Below are positions 1 through 11,169 of a DNA stretch of 13,699 bases, piece by piece. Where the stretch lies: positions 1 through 13,699 of the forward strand of contig CAYLSV010000093.1 of the NCBI GenBank assembly GCA_964386435.1. The letters run 5' to 3'. Position 1 is the first letter of the stretch. Each line of letters starts with the position of its first letter. The stretch comes from CAYLSV01 sp964386435 (lineage in GTDB: Bacteria > Planctomycetota > Phycisphaerae > Tepidisphaerales > Tepidisphaeraceae). Made by a program: the position numbers and the translations under genes. The notes beneath the pieces are model-generated. The model was not told where the DNA came from. It searched no databases and worked only from the letters and a program-made list of their open reading frames with translations.

Positions 1-1266
1 ACGAGCGGGCCGTGTTCCAGCTCGACGGCGACACCGGGGCGGCGTTGGGCGTGCTGTTCGCCGACCGCGACGGCTCGGGCGACTTCACCGCCGGCGACGT
101 GGCGCTCCCCGGCGAGACGGTTTACGCCGACCTCAACGCCAACCGCCGTTTGGATACCGCCGAGCCGCGGGCAACAGTCGATGCCGACGGCAACTACATC
201 CTGCGCGGTTTGCCCGCGGGCGTGCTGGCGACGATCCGCCAAGTCGGCGGCGGCCTGATCGGCCGGGCCGCGGCGGGCGCGGAGCAGGTCGCCATCGCCC
301 ACCTCTCGGGCACCCAACTGACCGCGGGCACTGTGCGGGCGTTCGTATTCGATGACGTGAACAAGAACGGCATCCACGACAGGGGCGAGCCGGGCCTGGA
401 CGGCTACCGCCTCTGGCTAGACGCGAATGACAACGGGAAGCTTGACAAGGGCGAGCGGCACGCCCGCAGTGTCGGCGGCTACGTCACGTTTGCCNNNNNN
501 NNNNGTCGTGCCCGGCCGCCACACCTTGCGTCAGACGCCTGTAGGCGACGGCATCGCATTGAGCACGCCGGGCAAGCTGGACGTGACGGTCGAGGACGGC
601 GGAGAGTCGGCGTGGGCGAAGTTCGGCAACCGCACCGTGCCGCGGGCCGGGACCGTCAGCGGGCGACTGTTCGTCGATGCCGAGGACGCCGCCGAGTTTG
701 GGCGGCCGGGCGGGGTGTTCGGGCTTGGCGGGCAGGAGTTGGAGCTGTACCTCGACCCGCGAATCAATTCGGCGATCGAGGTGGTTAGAACCGTGACCGC
801 CGCCGATGGCTCTTTCACGTTCACGAGCGTTCCTGCGGGCGAGCATTACCTGCGGTGGGGGCCGAACAACACCGCCAGCGACGTGGGGTTCGCGGAGTTC
901 AATATCACTGTCAGGTCGAGCGAGGGTTTAGAAGACGTGGCGGTGCAGGCATTTCCCTTCATCCCGCCGGCACCCGATTTGTGGTCGCTGCACAGGCCGT
1001 ACTTGGCCGGTGAGACGGCGGCGGCGTTGCCGGCCGGGGCGACATTTGCCGTCTACCGCCAGTTGCCCGGCCAGCGGGTCGAACGGGTCGCTCTCATCAA
1101 CGCCATGGCCGGCGACGTCCCAGGCATCGACTTCGGCGGCGGCACCTGGTTCGTCGAGATGTGGCTCGGCGGCGACCGTCCGTCGCACCAGATGGTTGCC
1201 TACCAGCCCGTCCTGAACGCCAGTGGCACCGTCACAGCGAGCACCTATAAGGTTGAATTGTCCTGA
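1..1266 (+). CDS. SdrD_B-repeat surface/secreted protein, 3' part (5' end outside window, assembly gap inside)
   Basis: The reading frame is open from the left edge (first full codon at 3) to the gap at 495-504, and continues after the gap in another frame to a TGA at 1264-1266. The frame change sits exactly at the Ns, so I read both halves as one gene. The translated protein has repeated SdrD_B-like (Cna-B-like beta-sandwich) units. One has the hallmark string VFDDVNKNGIHDRGEPGLDG followed by a second D-x-N-x-N-G-x-x-D-x-G-E motif, which resembles calcium-binding loops. A degenerate unit precedes it and a third (starting GTVSGRLFVDAEDA) follows. Each unit ends in a G-x-Y/F-x-F...G-x-Y/H-turn pattern typical of this fold. 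The C-terminal 100 residues form another beta-rich block with no LPXTG, dockerin, PEP-CTERM or membrane helix visible, so the attachment mode is unknown. Family members are extracellular stalk or adhesin modules. Role inferred as surface or secreted structural protein. Confidence 0.75.
495..504. other. Assembly gap (10 Ns)
   Basis: Ten consecutive Ns interrupt the SdrD_B-repeat gene. Coding continues in frame 3 before the gap and frame 1 after it, so the true gap length is not 10 bases modulo 3, or the 10 Ns are a placeholder for an unknown length. The missing part falls in the middle of one SdrD_B unit, after the motif GGYVTFA and before VVPGRHTLRQ, so little protein may be lost. Confidence 0.97.
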
Positions 1267-2153
1267 GCCGCACGCTCGCTCTGCCTCGCCGAGTCGACCT
1301 CGAAGCCGCGGCGTCGCTCATCTGGCTTGGGTGCCTCCAGCCGGCGGCCGCAGATGCGGCAGTGCAGGGCGTCCTCGTCGTGGCCGCGCTTGGCGCACTT
1401 GGGGCAGGTGCGGGTGTCTTTGCCGACCAGGCTCGCCGAGACGAAGCCGGTGGGGACGACGATCAGGGCGTAGCCGAGGATGATCAGGAGCGTGCTGAGC
1501 ATTTTGCCCAGCGGCGTTTGCGGCACCACGTCGCCGTAGCCCACCGTCGTCATCGTCACGATCGCCCAGTAAACACCCTGCGGGATGCTCGTGAAGCCGT
1601 TGGTCGGCCCCTCCACCAGGTACATGAGCGCCCCCACGATCACGACGACGCAGAACACCGTCAGCAGGAACACGACGACCATGTCCCGCGCCCGCCACAC
1701 CGCGTCGCGCAGGCTGTGCCCCTCGCGGATCAGGTGCGTGAGCTTGAGCACGCGGAACACCCGCAAGAGCCGCAGCCCGCGGATGACGATCAGCGACTGG
1801 AGCGCCGTGCCCGGCATCAGCAGCGTGAGGTACGTCGGCAAAATCGCGAGCAGATCCACAACGCCGAAGAAGCTGGTGGCGTACTTCAGCGGCCGCCGGA
1901 CGCACAGGAGCCGCAGCGCGTACTCCAGCGTGAACAGGATCGTGAACCCCCACTCGATGCCCAGCAGCAGCCGGCCGTACTCGTTCGAGACCGGCTCGAC
2001 GGTTTCGAGCATGACGGCCACCACGCTGAGCAGAATGGCGATGAGCAGCGCGAGGTCGAACGCCCGCCCGCCGCGGGTGCGGTGGCCGAAGATCACCTTG
2101 TGCGTCCGGATCCGCCCCCGCCCCAACCACGAATTCGACGCCGGCAGCTCCAC
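1245..2153 (-). CDS. Voltage-gated-type K+ channel (6-TM ion transporter) with C-terminal zinc ribbon
   Basis: This 302-residue protein has the complete plan of a bacterial Kv-like channel in the cytoplasmic membrane. S1 is near residues 32-49, S2 near 62-84, S3 near 95-114, and S4 is the voltage-sensor helix at about 121-138 with basic residues every third position (R125, R128, R131, R134, K137). S5 is near 158-180, the pore helix and K+-selectivity filter TVGYGD lie at 203-208, and S6 near 215-240. After S6 there is a short cytoplasmic zinc ribbon, CPKC (C250, C253) and CRIC (C265, C268), then a charged tail. The start is a GTG at 2153 with no clear Shine-Dalgarno; an in-frame stop at 2178-2180, which is the stop of the upstream TPR gene, limits the extension. 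The spacer from that gene is 24 bp, so co-transcription is likely. Its 3' end overlaps the convergent SdrD_B gene by 22 bp. Channel identity is secure; gating and physiological role are unknown. Confidence 0.93.
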   Translation of the reverse strand: MELPASNSWLGRGRIRTHKVIFGHRTRGGRAFDLALLIAILLSVVAVMLETVEPVSNEYGRLLLGIEWGFTILFTLEYALRLLCVRRPLKYATSFFGVVDLLAILPTYLTLLMPGTALQSLIVIRGLRLLRVFRVLKLTHLIREGHSLRDAVWRARDMVVVFLLTVFCVVVIVGALMYLVEGPTNGFTSIPQGVYWAIVTMTTVGYGDVVPQTPLGKMLSTLLIILGYALIVVPTGFVSASLVGKDTRTCPKCAKRGHDEDALHCRICGRRLEAPKPDERRRGFEVDSARQSERAAQDNSTL

Positions 2154-2177
2154 GTGGGGCGAGTGTACACGCGGCGC

Positions 2178-5100
2178 TCACCCCTCGGGCCGAAGCTCCG
2201 CCTCCAGCGCCTCGACGCGGGCGACCAAATCCGGCGGGTTGCCGGCTTGGCGGGTTCGGCGGGCGGCCTCGACCAAGCTCGTGCGGGCGGCGGCGGGTTG
2301 GTTGGCTTGGAGCTGCGTCTCGGCGAGTTCGACGTGCCAGATCGGGTTCTGCGGGGCCAAGCGGATCGCTTCGTAGAACGCGGCGATCGCGCCGTCGTAG
2401 TCGCCTGCGGCCCGCTTCACGACGCCGAGGGTATCAACATAGAACGCCTGCGCCGGGTCGCCGTCGCGGGCGGCGACTTGCTCGGCGAGTTCGCGGGCTT
2501 CTTCGAGCGCGGACGGCGTGCCCTTTTTCACCAGCAACATCGCCAAGTTGTTCCGGGCGACGGGCGAATCCTGGGCGACGGCGGCGCGGTAGAGCGTCTC
2601 CTGCGTCTGCGGGTCGACGTCGTCAAGCGAGACGGCCAGCTCCATGATCAGGGAGGTTGGCGCGCCCGGCTGTAGCGCCTGCTCGACTAGCGGGGCCCGG
2701 CGACGCTCGATTTCGGCGTTGATCCGCTCGGCGTCCTCGGGCGATAAATCACGCTCGGCAAGGGTGCGGTATGCCCGCAGCAGGACGACCCGCTCGTTCA
2801 GCGAATCGCCCGCCTCGGCGGCGGCGGTGCTCAGGGCGGCCTCGGCGGCGGCGAGCGGTTGGGCCTGCTCGGCGGCGGTGTCGTACCACCACAAGCGCAC
2901 CGCCAGCGCGTCGGAGAGCAGCGGTTGCAACACGTCAAACGCCCGCGGTCCGCGGCCCGCCCCGGTGAGCGCGCGGCCCCACAGCAGCTTCGCCTGGGGC
3001 AGATCGTCCCGCTCGATCAGCGGCCGCAGCAGCGACTCGGCGAGGGTGAACTGCTCCAGCGCCAACCGGGCCTCGGCCTGGAAGATGGTGGCAACCGGGT
3101 CGCTTGGGGCCAGCTCGCCCCACCGCTCGGCGGCGGTGAGGGCGTTCACGAAATCACCCTGCTGGGCCAGCGCCTGGGCCTGCAACTGAGGCGCGGCGGC
3201 GAGACGCGGGTTGCGGCGGCCCAGCTCCTCGGCGACCCGCGCGGCCCGGCCCGGCCGATTGGCGGCGAGGTCGAGCTGCGCCCGCAGCAGTTGCAGCGGC
3301 ACCAACTGCTCGGCCTTCGTCGCGGCCACGGTGACGTCGTCGGCGAGGTCGACGATCGGCGTCTCCTCCCGCCGGGCCGCGGCGAGGGCGGCCAGGGCCT
3401 GCTCGGCGGCGGGGTTGTCGGCGACGTTGCTCAAAAGCGACGCGGCGAGGTCGAGCACGCCGAACTGGGCGAGCGTTTGGTAGTCGTTGCCGAGGATGTC
3501 GTTCAGCCGGGCGAAGTCGGCGAGCGCGGCGGCCTGGGCGTCGGTGCCATCGGCGGCCTCGAACGTGGCGGCGGCGATGGCGTCGTCGATGCGGCCTTGG
3601 CTCAGCAGGAAATTCGCCAGCCGTCGGCGGCTGGCGGGCTGTTGCGGGTCGGCGTCGACGGCGGCCCGCATCGCCGCCTCGGCCCCGGCGGCGTCGTTGT
3701 TGATCAGCGCGCGGTCGGCCCGCAGACTTTGCCGCTGCACGTCCGTCATCTGCTCCGTCGGCAGTTGATCGAGCGCGGCAAGGCTCTGCCCGACGTCGCC
3801 GCGGGCGGCGTAGGTTTCGGCGGCGAAGGCGACAAGCGTCGGGTTGCCGCTGGCGGCCAGCTCCTGAAGCCGGGCGTCGGTCAGGCGGTTGGCGGCGCGC
3901 TCCAGCCGCAGGCGTTGTAAATCCGGTTCGTCGCCATCGGCCAGCGGTTGCAGTAAATCGAGCGCGCGGTCAGTTTCGCCGCTGAACTCCAGCATGGCCG
4001 CGGCCCGGCGGCGTTCGTCGTCCGTGGCGCGGCCGGCGGCGGCAAGTTGTTCGACGGCCCGCAGCTGGGCATCGGCGTCGTCGGCGCGGCCGGTTCGCAA
4101 ATGCCGCGAGGCCACCAGCAGCCGCAGTCGGGCGAGGTCCGGCCGGCCGGCGATGGCGGCTTCGAGTTGGTCCAGCGCCTCATTTTCCTGGCCCAATTGA
4201 TCGAGCGTGTCGGCCAGCGCCAGCCGCGGGTCGACGGCCTGCGGGTAACGCCGGGTGACCTCCGACAAATCGAGCGCGACGGCGGCCAACTCCTGCTCGG
4301 TCGGCTCGTCCTTTTGCAAATCGAGCAGCGCGACGGTCGTCGCCCAGCGCAGGCTGCGGCCTTCGAGCAACTCGACCAGGCGGGCGGCGGAGCGGCGGCG
4401 GGCAATCGGTTCCCCGGCAAGGGCGGCCAGTTCCTGCGCGACCACCAGCCGGGGGTTATCATCGGCAAGGGCGGCGATTCGTTCGGCCTCTTCCGGGGTG
4501 CCGTCGCGTCGTTGTTGCAGCTTGACGGCCTGCCACGTCGCATCGGCGATGCCAATCGGGGCGGGCAGGTCGGGGTCGCCCGGCAGCTTCATGATGGCCA
4601 ACTGCAGCGCGGCGGCGGGGTCGGCGACGGGGCGGTCGATGAAGTGGTCGGCGAACGGCGTGTCCTGGGCGAGGGCGGCGAGTTGGGCGACGATTTGCGG
4701 CGGAAGATCGTCCCGCTCGGCGAGGGCGGCGAGATCCTCCTCGAACGGCTCGCCCAGCTCTTTGTTGATGTTGATCCGCAACGCCAGCGCGGCTGGGTGA
4801 TCCGGGTCGGCGGCGAGGGCTTGGTCGAGCAGCTCGCGGGCTTGATCGATGGTTTGGCGGGCACCGAACCGGGCGGCGACGCCGGCGGCTTCGGCGAGGG
4901 TGTCGGGGTCGCCGCCGCCGCGGCGCAAGGCTTCGCGGAGGGTGGCGATGGCGGCGCGGGGTCGGTCGAGCTGCTGCATCAGCCGGGCGTGCCGCAGCCA
5001 CGGATCGGGCCAGGCGGCGAACCGGCGGCCGGCGAACTCGTAGGCGGTGGTGGCGGCCTCGGTTTCGCCGAACCGCTGCAGCAGCTCACCCAGCAGGAAG

Positions 5101-6308
5101 ACGCCGATCGGGTGAACGTCGATCTCCAAGGCGGCGTGGAGCTTCGCGAAGTCGTCGGCGATCTGGGCGGGCGCGGTGCCGGGTTGGTCGGGCAGCGGCC
5201 AGAGGTCGATGAACGCGGCCCACGCCTCGGACCGGGTGCCCTCGGCGTTGGCGCGGTTGGCGAGGGCATCGGCGATGGCGGCGGCGTCGGCGGGTCGGTC
5301 GAGGCGTTTGAGGGCGACGCCGCGCAGGCCCAGCAATCGGGCGTCGGCGCGGGGGTCGGCGGCGTCGAGGTCGCTTGTGCGGCGGACGATCTCCTCGTCC
5401 AGCCCGGCCTGGAACAGACGATCGAGCAGGGTTCGCCGCAGCGTCCGGTCGTCAGCGACGGCCTCGGCGGACTGCTCGAAGATCTGCAGCGTCAGATCAA
5501 ACCGGCCGCCGCGGTCGAGGAGGTCGGCGAGCAGGTTCAGCGTGTCGCCGTCAGTGATCGGCACCTCGGCGGCCTGCTCGGCGAGGTCGAGCGAGGCAGT
5601 GCTGTCATTGTTCAACGCGGCGGCGACGGCACGCAGGACCAGGCCCTTCGTCTCCTCGCCAAGGGTCGGGGCGACCTCGTCGGCGTGTGCCACCACCTCA
5701 TCGCCGCCGCGGCCGAGTTGGCGGAGCAGGTTGAGCGTCAGCACGTGCTGTTGCACATCGCCGGGCACGAGTTCGTGGTGCCGCTTGGAGAGGGCGAGCG
5801 CTTCGTCGAGTTCGTTGCCGCGCAGCAGCGCCCGGCTGCGGGCGGCCAGTGCGGCGGGGTCGTCGCTGGCGGCGGTGGTGTCGGCGGTGAGTTCGAGGAC
5901 GCGTTCGTCCTCGCCGAGTTCGGCGGCGAGTTCGAGCAGCTCGGTGCGGGCCTGGGTCAGGGTCGGGTCGAGCCGCAGGGCCTCGCCGTAGAAGTAGAAG
6001 GCTTCGCCGAGGTGCCGGTCCCGCGGCATCTCGATCTGCTGTCGGGCCTGGGCGTAGCGGAAGGTGGCCTGGGCGTCGTTTTTGAAGACGTTGACGTAGC
6101 CGCCGATGAGCGGGAGGGCGGCGTCGGGGTCGCCGGCTTCGAGCAGTTCATAGCCGCGGTCGCGGTTGTCGACGAGTCGGGCGGTCTGACGTTGTTTGCG
6201 GACGTAGAGCAGCGACGCGCCGACGACGGCGAGGATCAGCAGCACCGCCGCGAGGGTGCCGATGAGCTTCCACTTGATCCCCGATGGTTTGGCGTCGTCG
6301 GCTGCCAT
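2178..6308 (-). CDS. Large membrane-anchored TPR-repeat protein (1376 aa)
   Basis: The protein begins with a short charged head and a single hydrophobic helix at about residues 14-36 (LIGTLAAVLLILAVVGASLLY) followed by basic residues (RKQRQTAR). This is a signal-anchor rather than a cleaved signal peptide. Almost all the rest is Ala/Leu/Asp/Arg-rich helical repeats of TPR type, for example RGYELLEAGDPDAALPLI near residue 51, GEAFYFYGEALRLDP near 101, and near the C-terminus YDGAIAAFYEAIRLAPQNP. TPR solenoids are protein-protein scaffolds; I see no catalytic domain. The start ATG at 6308 lies directly before the membrane helix. It sits 58 bp downstream of the aconitase stop and 24 bp upstream of the K+ channel, in the same reading frame as the channel, so the three may form one transcript. 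Likely partners are membrane or periplasmic proteins, but topology cannot be decided because both flanks of the helix are basic. Large TPR proteins of this style are common in planctomycetes. The specific function is unknown. Confidence 0.9.
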   Translation of the reverse strand: MAADDAKPSGIKWKLIGTLAAVLLILAVVGASLLYVRKQRQTARLVDNRDRGYELLEAGDPDAALPLIGGYVNVFKNDAQATFRYAQARQQIEMPRDRHLGEAFYFYGEALRLDPTLTQARTELLELAAELGEDERVLELTADTTAASDDPAALAARSRALLRGNELDEALALSKRHHELVPGDVQQHVLTLNLLRQLGRGGDEVVAHADEVAPTLGEETKGLVLRAVAAALNNDSTASLDLAEQAAEVPITDGDTLNLLADLLDRGGRFDLTLQIFEQSAEAVADDRTLRRTLLDRLFQAGLDEEIVRRTSDLDAADPRADARLLGLRGVALKRLDRPADAAAIADALANRANAEGTRSEAWAAFIDLWPLPDQPGTAPAQIADDFAKLHAALEIDVHPIGVFLLGELLQRFGETEAATTAYEFAGRRFAAWPDPWLRHARLMQQLDRPRAAIATLREALRRGGGDPDTLAEAAGVAARFGARQTIDQARELLDQALAADPDHPAALALRININKELGEPFEEDLAALAERDDLPPQIVAQLAALAQDTPFADHFIDRPVADPAAALQLAIMKLPGDPDLPAPIGIADATWQAVKLQQRRDGTPEEAERIAALADDNPRLVVAQELAALAGEPIARRRSAARLVELLEGRSLRWATTVALLDLQKDEPTEQELAAVALDLSEVTRRYPQAVDPRLALADTLDQLGQENEALDQLEAAIAGRPDLARLRLLVASRHLRTGRADDADAQLRAVEQLAAAGRATDDERRRAAAMLEFSGETDRALDLLQPLADGDEPDLQRLRLERAANRLTDARLQELAASGNPTLVAFAAETYAARGDVGQSLAALDQLPTEQMTDVQRQSLRADRALINNDAAGAEAAMRAAVDADPQQPASRRRLANFLLSQGRIDDAIAAATFEAADGTDAQAAALADFARLNDILGNDYQTLAQFGVLDLAASLLSNVADNPAAEQALAALAAARREETPIVDLADDVTVAATKAEQLVPLQLLRAQLDLAANRPGRAARVAEELGRRNPRLAAAPQLQAQALAQQGDFVNALTAAERWGELAPSDPVATIFQAEARLALEQFTLAESLLRPLIERDDLPQAKLLWGRALTGAGRGPRAFDVLQPLLSDALAVRLWWYDTAAEQAQPLAAAEAALSTAAAEAGDSLNERVVLLRAYRTLAERDLSPEDAERINAEIERRRAPLVEQALQPGAPTSLIMELAVSLDDVDPQTQETLYRAAVAQDSPVARNNLAMLLVKKGTPSALEEARELAEQVAARDGDPAQAFYVDTLGVVKRAAGDYDGAIAAFYEAIRLAPQNPIWHVELAETQLQANQPAAARTSLVEAARRTRQAGNPPDLVARVEALEAELRPEG

Positions 6309-6366
6309 GACTGCTAAGCGGCCTGACCTGCCGCCCCTCGATTGCCCCCGGTGGGTTGGTCCCGCT

Positions 6367-9220
<2,854 letters not shown>

Positions 9221-9346
9221 GCCGGCACATTAGCGCCGGCGGCACGGGCGTTCGAGCGGCGTGGCGTGAACGTCCGGTTGATCGATAAGAAGCGGACCAC
9301 GCCCCCGAGTTGCCCGGCGACGGCAAAGGGGCGATGATGCCGGGTC
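9221..9346. promoter_or_regulatory. Divergent spacer between aconitase and lipoprotein genes
   Basis: This 126-bp spacer lies between the divergent starts at 9220 (-) and 9347 (+), so promoters for both genes should be here or nearby. I see no convincing -35/-10 pair. An interrupted repeat of GCCGGC flanks ACATTAGC at 9221-9240, immediately before the aconitase ATG, and could form a small hairpin in the leader. AAAGGGG at 9325-9331 is the best ribosome-binding candidate for the lipoprotein but is about 15 bases from its ATG. Confidence 0.4.
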
Positions 9347-9853
9347 ATGAAGCATTACCTGATCCTGCCGTGTTTGCTCGTGCTGCCGTTTGTAGGGGGC
9401 TGCGCGATTGATGCCTCATCGGGCAACGACGATTCGCTGCGGGCCGAGCGGGACGAGTTGTTGCGCACCGTCGAACGGGAGCAGGAGGTCCGCGGCGAGC
9501 AGCAGCAGCGGATCGCCGTCCTGGAAGCCGACCTCGACCGGCTGCAGGCGCAGCTGGCGTCGGCGCAGGAGGAAGTCGCCGGGGCCCGGATGACGGCCCC
9601 GAGCAACGACCGCACGGCCGCCCAGCTCCGCGAGGCCCAAAGCGCCCTCGCCGCCGCCGAACGCCGCGCCGAGGCCGCCGAGCGGCGGCTGGAGGAAATG
9701 CGTCGCCCCGTCCCCCGCCTGGGCGGCAACCCCGAGATGAACAAGGACGGCCCGGCCATGGGCGACGCCCCGGCGTTCAACAAGGACGGCACCGACATGA
9801 ACGGCCCGACCACCATGCCCACGACCCAACCGGCGGCGACGTTCAACAAGTGA
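9347..9853 (+). CDS. Small coiled-coil lipoprotein
   Basis: The 168-residue product has a lipoprotein signal peptide: MKH, a hydrophobic core LILPCLLVLPF, and the lipobox VGGC with C19 as the acylated residue. The residues after it (A20, I21, D22) do not carry the Asp at +2 that would signal inner-membrane retention in enterobacteria. Residues about 28-78 and 88-119 are strongly helical and charged with Leu/Ala heptads (ERDELLRTVEREQEVRGEQQ; AAERRAEAAERRLEEMRR) and should form coiled coil. The tail is Pro/Gly/Asn-rich and disordered, with a short motif recurring as MNKDG (131), FNKDG (144) and a terminal FNK. The start is secure because an in-frame TGA lies at 9335-9337, only ten bases upstream. 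The gene is divergent from aconitase and is followed by an inverted repeat and a T-run that could end its transcript. I do not recognise a family; a periplasmic structural or spacer role is a guess. Confidence 0.8.
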   Translation: MKHYLILPCLLVLPFVGGCAIDASSGNDDSLRAERDELLRTVEREQEVRGEQQQRIAVLEADLDRLQAQLASAQEEVAGARMTAPSNDRTAAQLREAQSALAAAERRAEAAERRLEEMRRPVPRLGGNPEMNKDGPAMGDAPAFNKDGTDMNGPTTMPTTQPAATFNK

Positions 9854-9895
9854 GCGTGTCGCGGCAGAGCTTCGCAGCGTGGCGTGATTCGCCCT

Positions 9896-9992
9896 CTCGG
9901 GGTAGCCGCGGAGCAGGCTCCGCGAATCGGGTGAAAAAGGGACGCACAGTTTCCACCAGACGCGCGGAGCAGGCTCCGCGGCTACCCCCGAG
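9896..9992. repeat. REP-like inverted repeat (29- and 30-bp arms)
   Basis: The left arm (9896-9924) and right arm (9963-9992) are inverted copies. The left arm reads CTCGGGG-TAGCCGCGGAG... and the reverse complement of the right arm reads CTCGGGGGTAGCCGCGGAG..., differing by one inserted G and by the central AG/CT of the small inner palindrome GGAGCAGGCTCC, which both arms carry. The arms are separated by 38 bases. This architecture of two head-to-head imperfect palindromes resembles REP or REPIN elements mobilised by RAYT transposases. No RAYT gene is present here. It occupies the 208-bp spacer between the lipoprotein and the glycosyltransferase, which otherwise holds nothing I recognise. 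Confidence 0.75.
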
Positions 9993-10000
9993 ATTTTTTT
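9896..10000 (+). terminator. Possible intrinsic terminator after lipoprotein gene
   Basis: On the plus strand the long stem-loop formed by 9896-9924 and 9963-9992 is followed at once by ATTTTTTT (9993-10000), the only T-run of this length in the spacer. The shorter hairpin inside the right arm (GCGGAGCAGGCTCCGC) is separated from the T-run by about 14 bases, so the long stem is the better terminator stem. This would end the lipoprotein transcript 43 bases or more beyond its stop and isolate it from the glycosyltransferase gene. It is inferred from structure only. Confidence 0.5.
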
Positions 10001-10061
10001 GGACTTGTCCCGGTGGTGGATCGCGTGGAGCATTTGCGACCCGCTTCGATGATCGGACACC

Positions 10062-11150
10062 ATGCCCCGCGTCGTGCTTTCCACCGCGAACACGCTGAAG
10101 TACCCGCAGGGCGGGCACTTGTGGGTGTTCGTGAACTGGGCCCTCTCGTTCCGGGCGGCGGGGTGGGACGTCACCTGGCTCGACATGCTCGAGCCGGGCG
10201 ACGACGCGGACCTGTTGCCGGGGTGGCTCGACTTGCTCACCCGGCGGCTGGGGCCGTTCGGGCTCGGCGGCGACGTGGCGATCATCGACGCCGATGGTCA
10301 ACCCGTGGTCGGGGAGGCGGCGGGCGACTTCCTGTTCGACCTCCGCTACAACCTGCCGGCAAGCTTCGTCCGGCCGTTCCGCCGGTCGGCGCTGCTCGAC
10401 ATCGACCCCGGCATGCTGCAGTACGCCATGCGGCAGGGGCACTACGACCTCGCCCCGCACGACACCTACCTGACCATCGGCCGGCGGCTGGACACGCCGT
10501 TTCTCGATACCGGGCATTGTTGGGTCCACGTGCCGCCGTGCGTCTGCTGCGCCGCTTGGCCGGTGGTGCCGACGCCGGACGACGCGGCCTTTGGCACGGT
10601 GAGTCATTGGCACATGGACGAGTGGATGGTCGACGGCGACGGCACGCCGTACAAGAACGACAAGCAGACGGCCTTCGAGCCGTACCTCGATCTGCCGGGG
10701 GCGGTGGACGCCCCGATGAAGCTCGCTTTGAACCTCGCCGGCGACGACGCGGAGCGGCGGCGTTTGCAGGCCAAGGGTTGGCAGATCGACGACGCCCACG
10801 CCGCCACGGCCGACCCGATCGGCTACGCCGAGTTCATCCGCGGCTGCCTCGCCGAGTTCAGCTGCGCCAAGCCGAGCTACGTGGACCTCGCCAACGCCTG
10901 GGTCAGCGACCGCACCCTGTGCTACCTCGCCAGCGGCCGCCCGGCCGTGGTGCAGGACACCGGCCCGGCCGACGAACTCGACGCCGGCGCCGGCCTGCTC
11001 CGCTTCGCCACCCCCGCCCAAGCGATCGAGGCGTGCCGCGAGGTCGTCCGCGATCACGCCGCCCACGCCGCCGCCGCCCGGACGCTGGCCGAAACCGTGT
11101 TCGACGGCCGCGTCGTGGTCCCGCGGGTGCTGGACGTTGCGGGGGTTTGA
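10062..11150 (+). CDS. GT-B-like glycosyltransferase family protein
   Basis: The 362-residue soluble protein has the outline of a GT-B glycosyltransferase. An N-terminal Rossmann-like segment reads GGHLWVFVNWALSFRAAGWD (17-36) and then VTWLDML, corresponding to the 'find partner, wide-angle domain' start of such enzymes. The C-terminal donor-binding half contains EFSCAKPSYVDLANAWVSDR (265-284) followed by TLCYLASGRPAVVQDTG (285-301), which matches the pattern 'acceptor, decorated surface, R-x-x-x-YLA-G-P-V-V-x-DTG' of uncharacterised family-1-like glycosyltransferases. A cysteine cluster CVCC sits at 160-163. The ATG at 10062 is the only possible nearby start, because an in-frame TGA occurs at 10050-10052; the Shine-Dalgarno is weak. 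It converges on the zinc-ribbon gene with 19 bp between stops and seems to be a single-gene unit. The sugar donor and acceptor cannot be read from the sequence; a role in surface polysaccharide or glycoconjugate synthesis is inferred. Confidence 0.75.
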   Translation: MPRVVLSTANTLKYPQGGHLWVFVNWALSFRAAGWDVTWLDMLEPGDDADLLPGWLDLLTRRLGPFGLGGDVAIIDADGQPVVGEAAGDFLFDLRYNLPASFVRPFRRSALLDIDPGMLQYAMRQGHYDLAPHDTYLTIGRRLDTPFLDTGHCWVHVPPCVCCAAWPVVPTPDDAAFGTVSHWHMDEWMVDGDGTPYKNDKQTAFEPYLDLPGAVDAPMKLALNLAGDDAERRRLQAKGWQIDDAHAATADPIGYAEFIRGCLAEFSCAKPSYVDLANAWVSDRTLCYLASGRPAVVQDTGPADELDAGAGLLRFATPAQAIEACREVVRDHAAHAAAARTLAETVFDGRVVVPRVLDVAGV

Positions 11151-11169
11151 AGCGTGCCGACCACCGGGA

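Noticed and set aside
4047..6317. Long open frame (756 codons) on the plus strand opposite the TPR gene
   Set aside because: Its product is Gly/Gln/Val/Arg-rich without domains, as expected from the antisense of a high-GC gene with strong third-position bias; the minus-strand frame has a membrane helix and TPR repeats.
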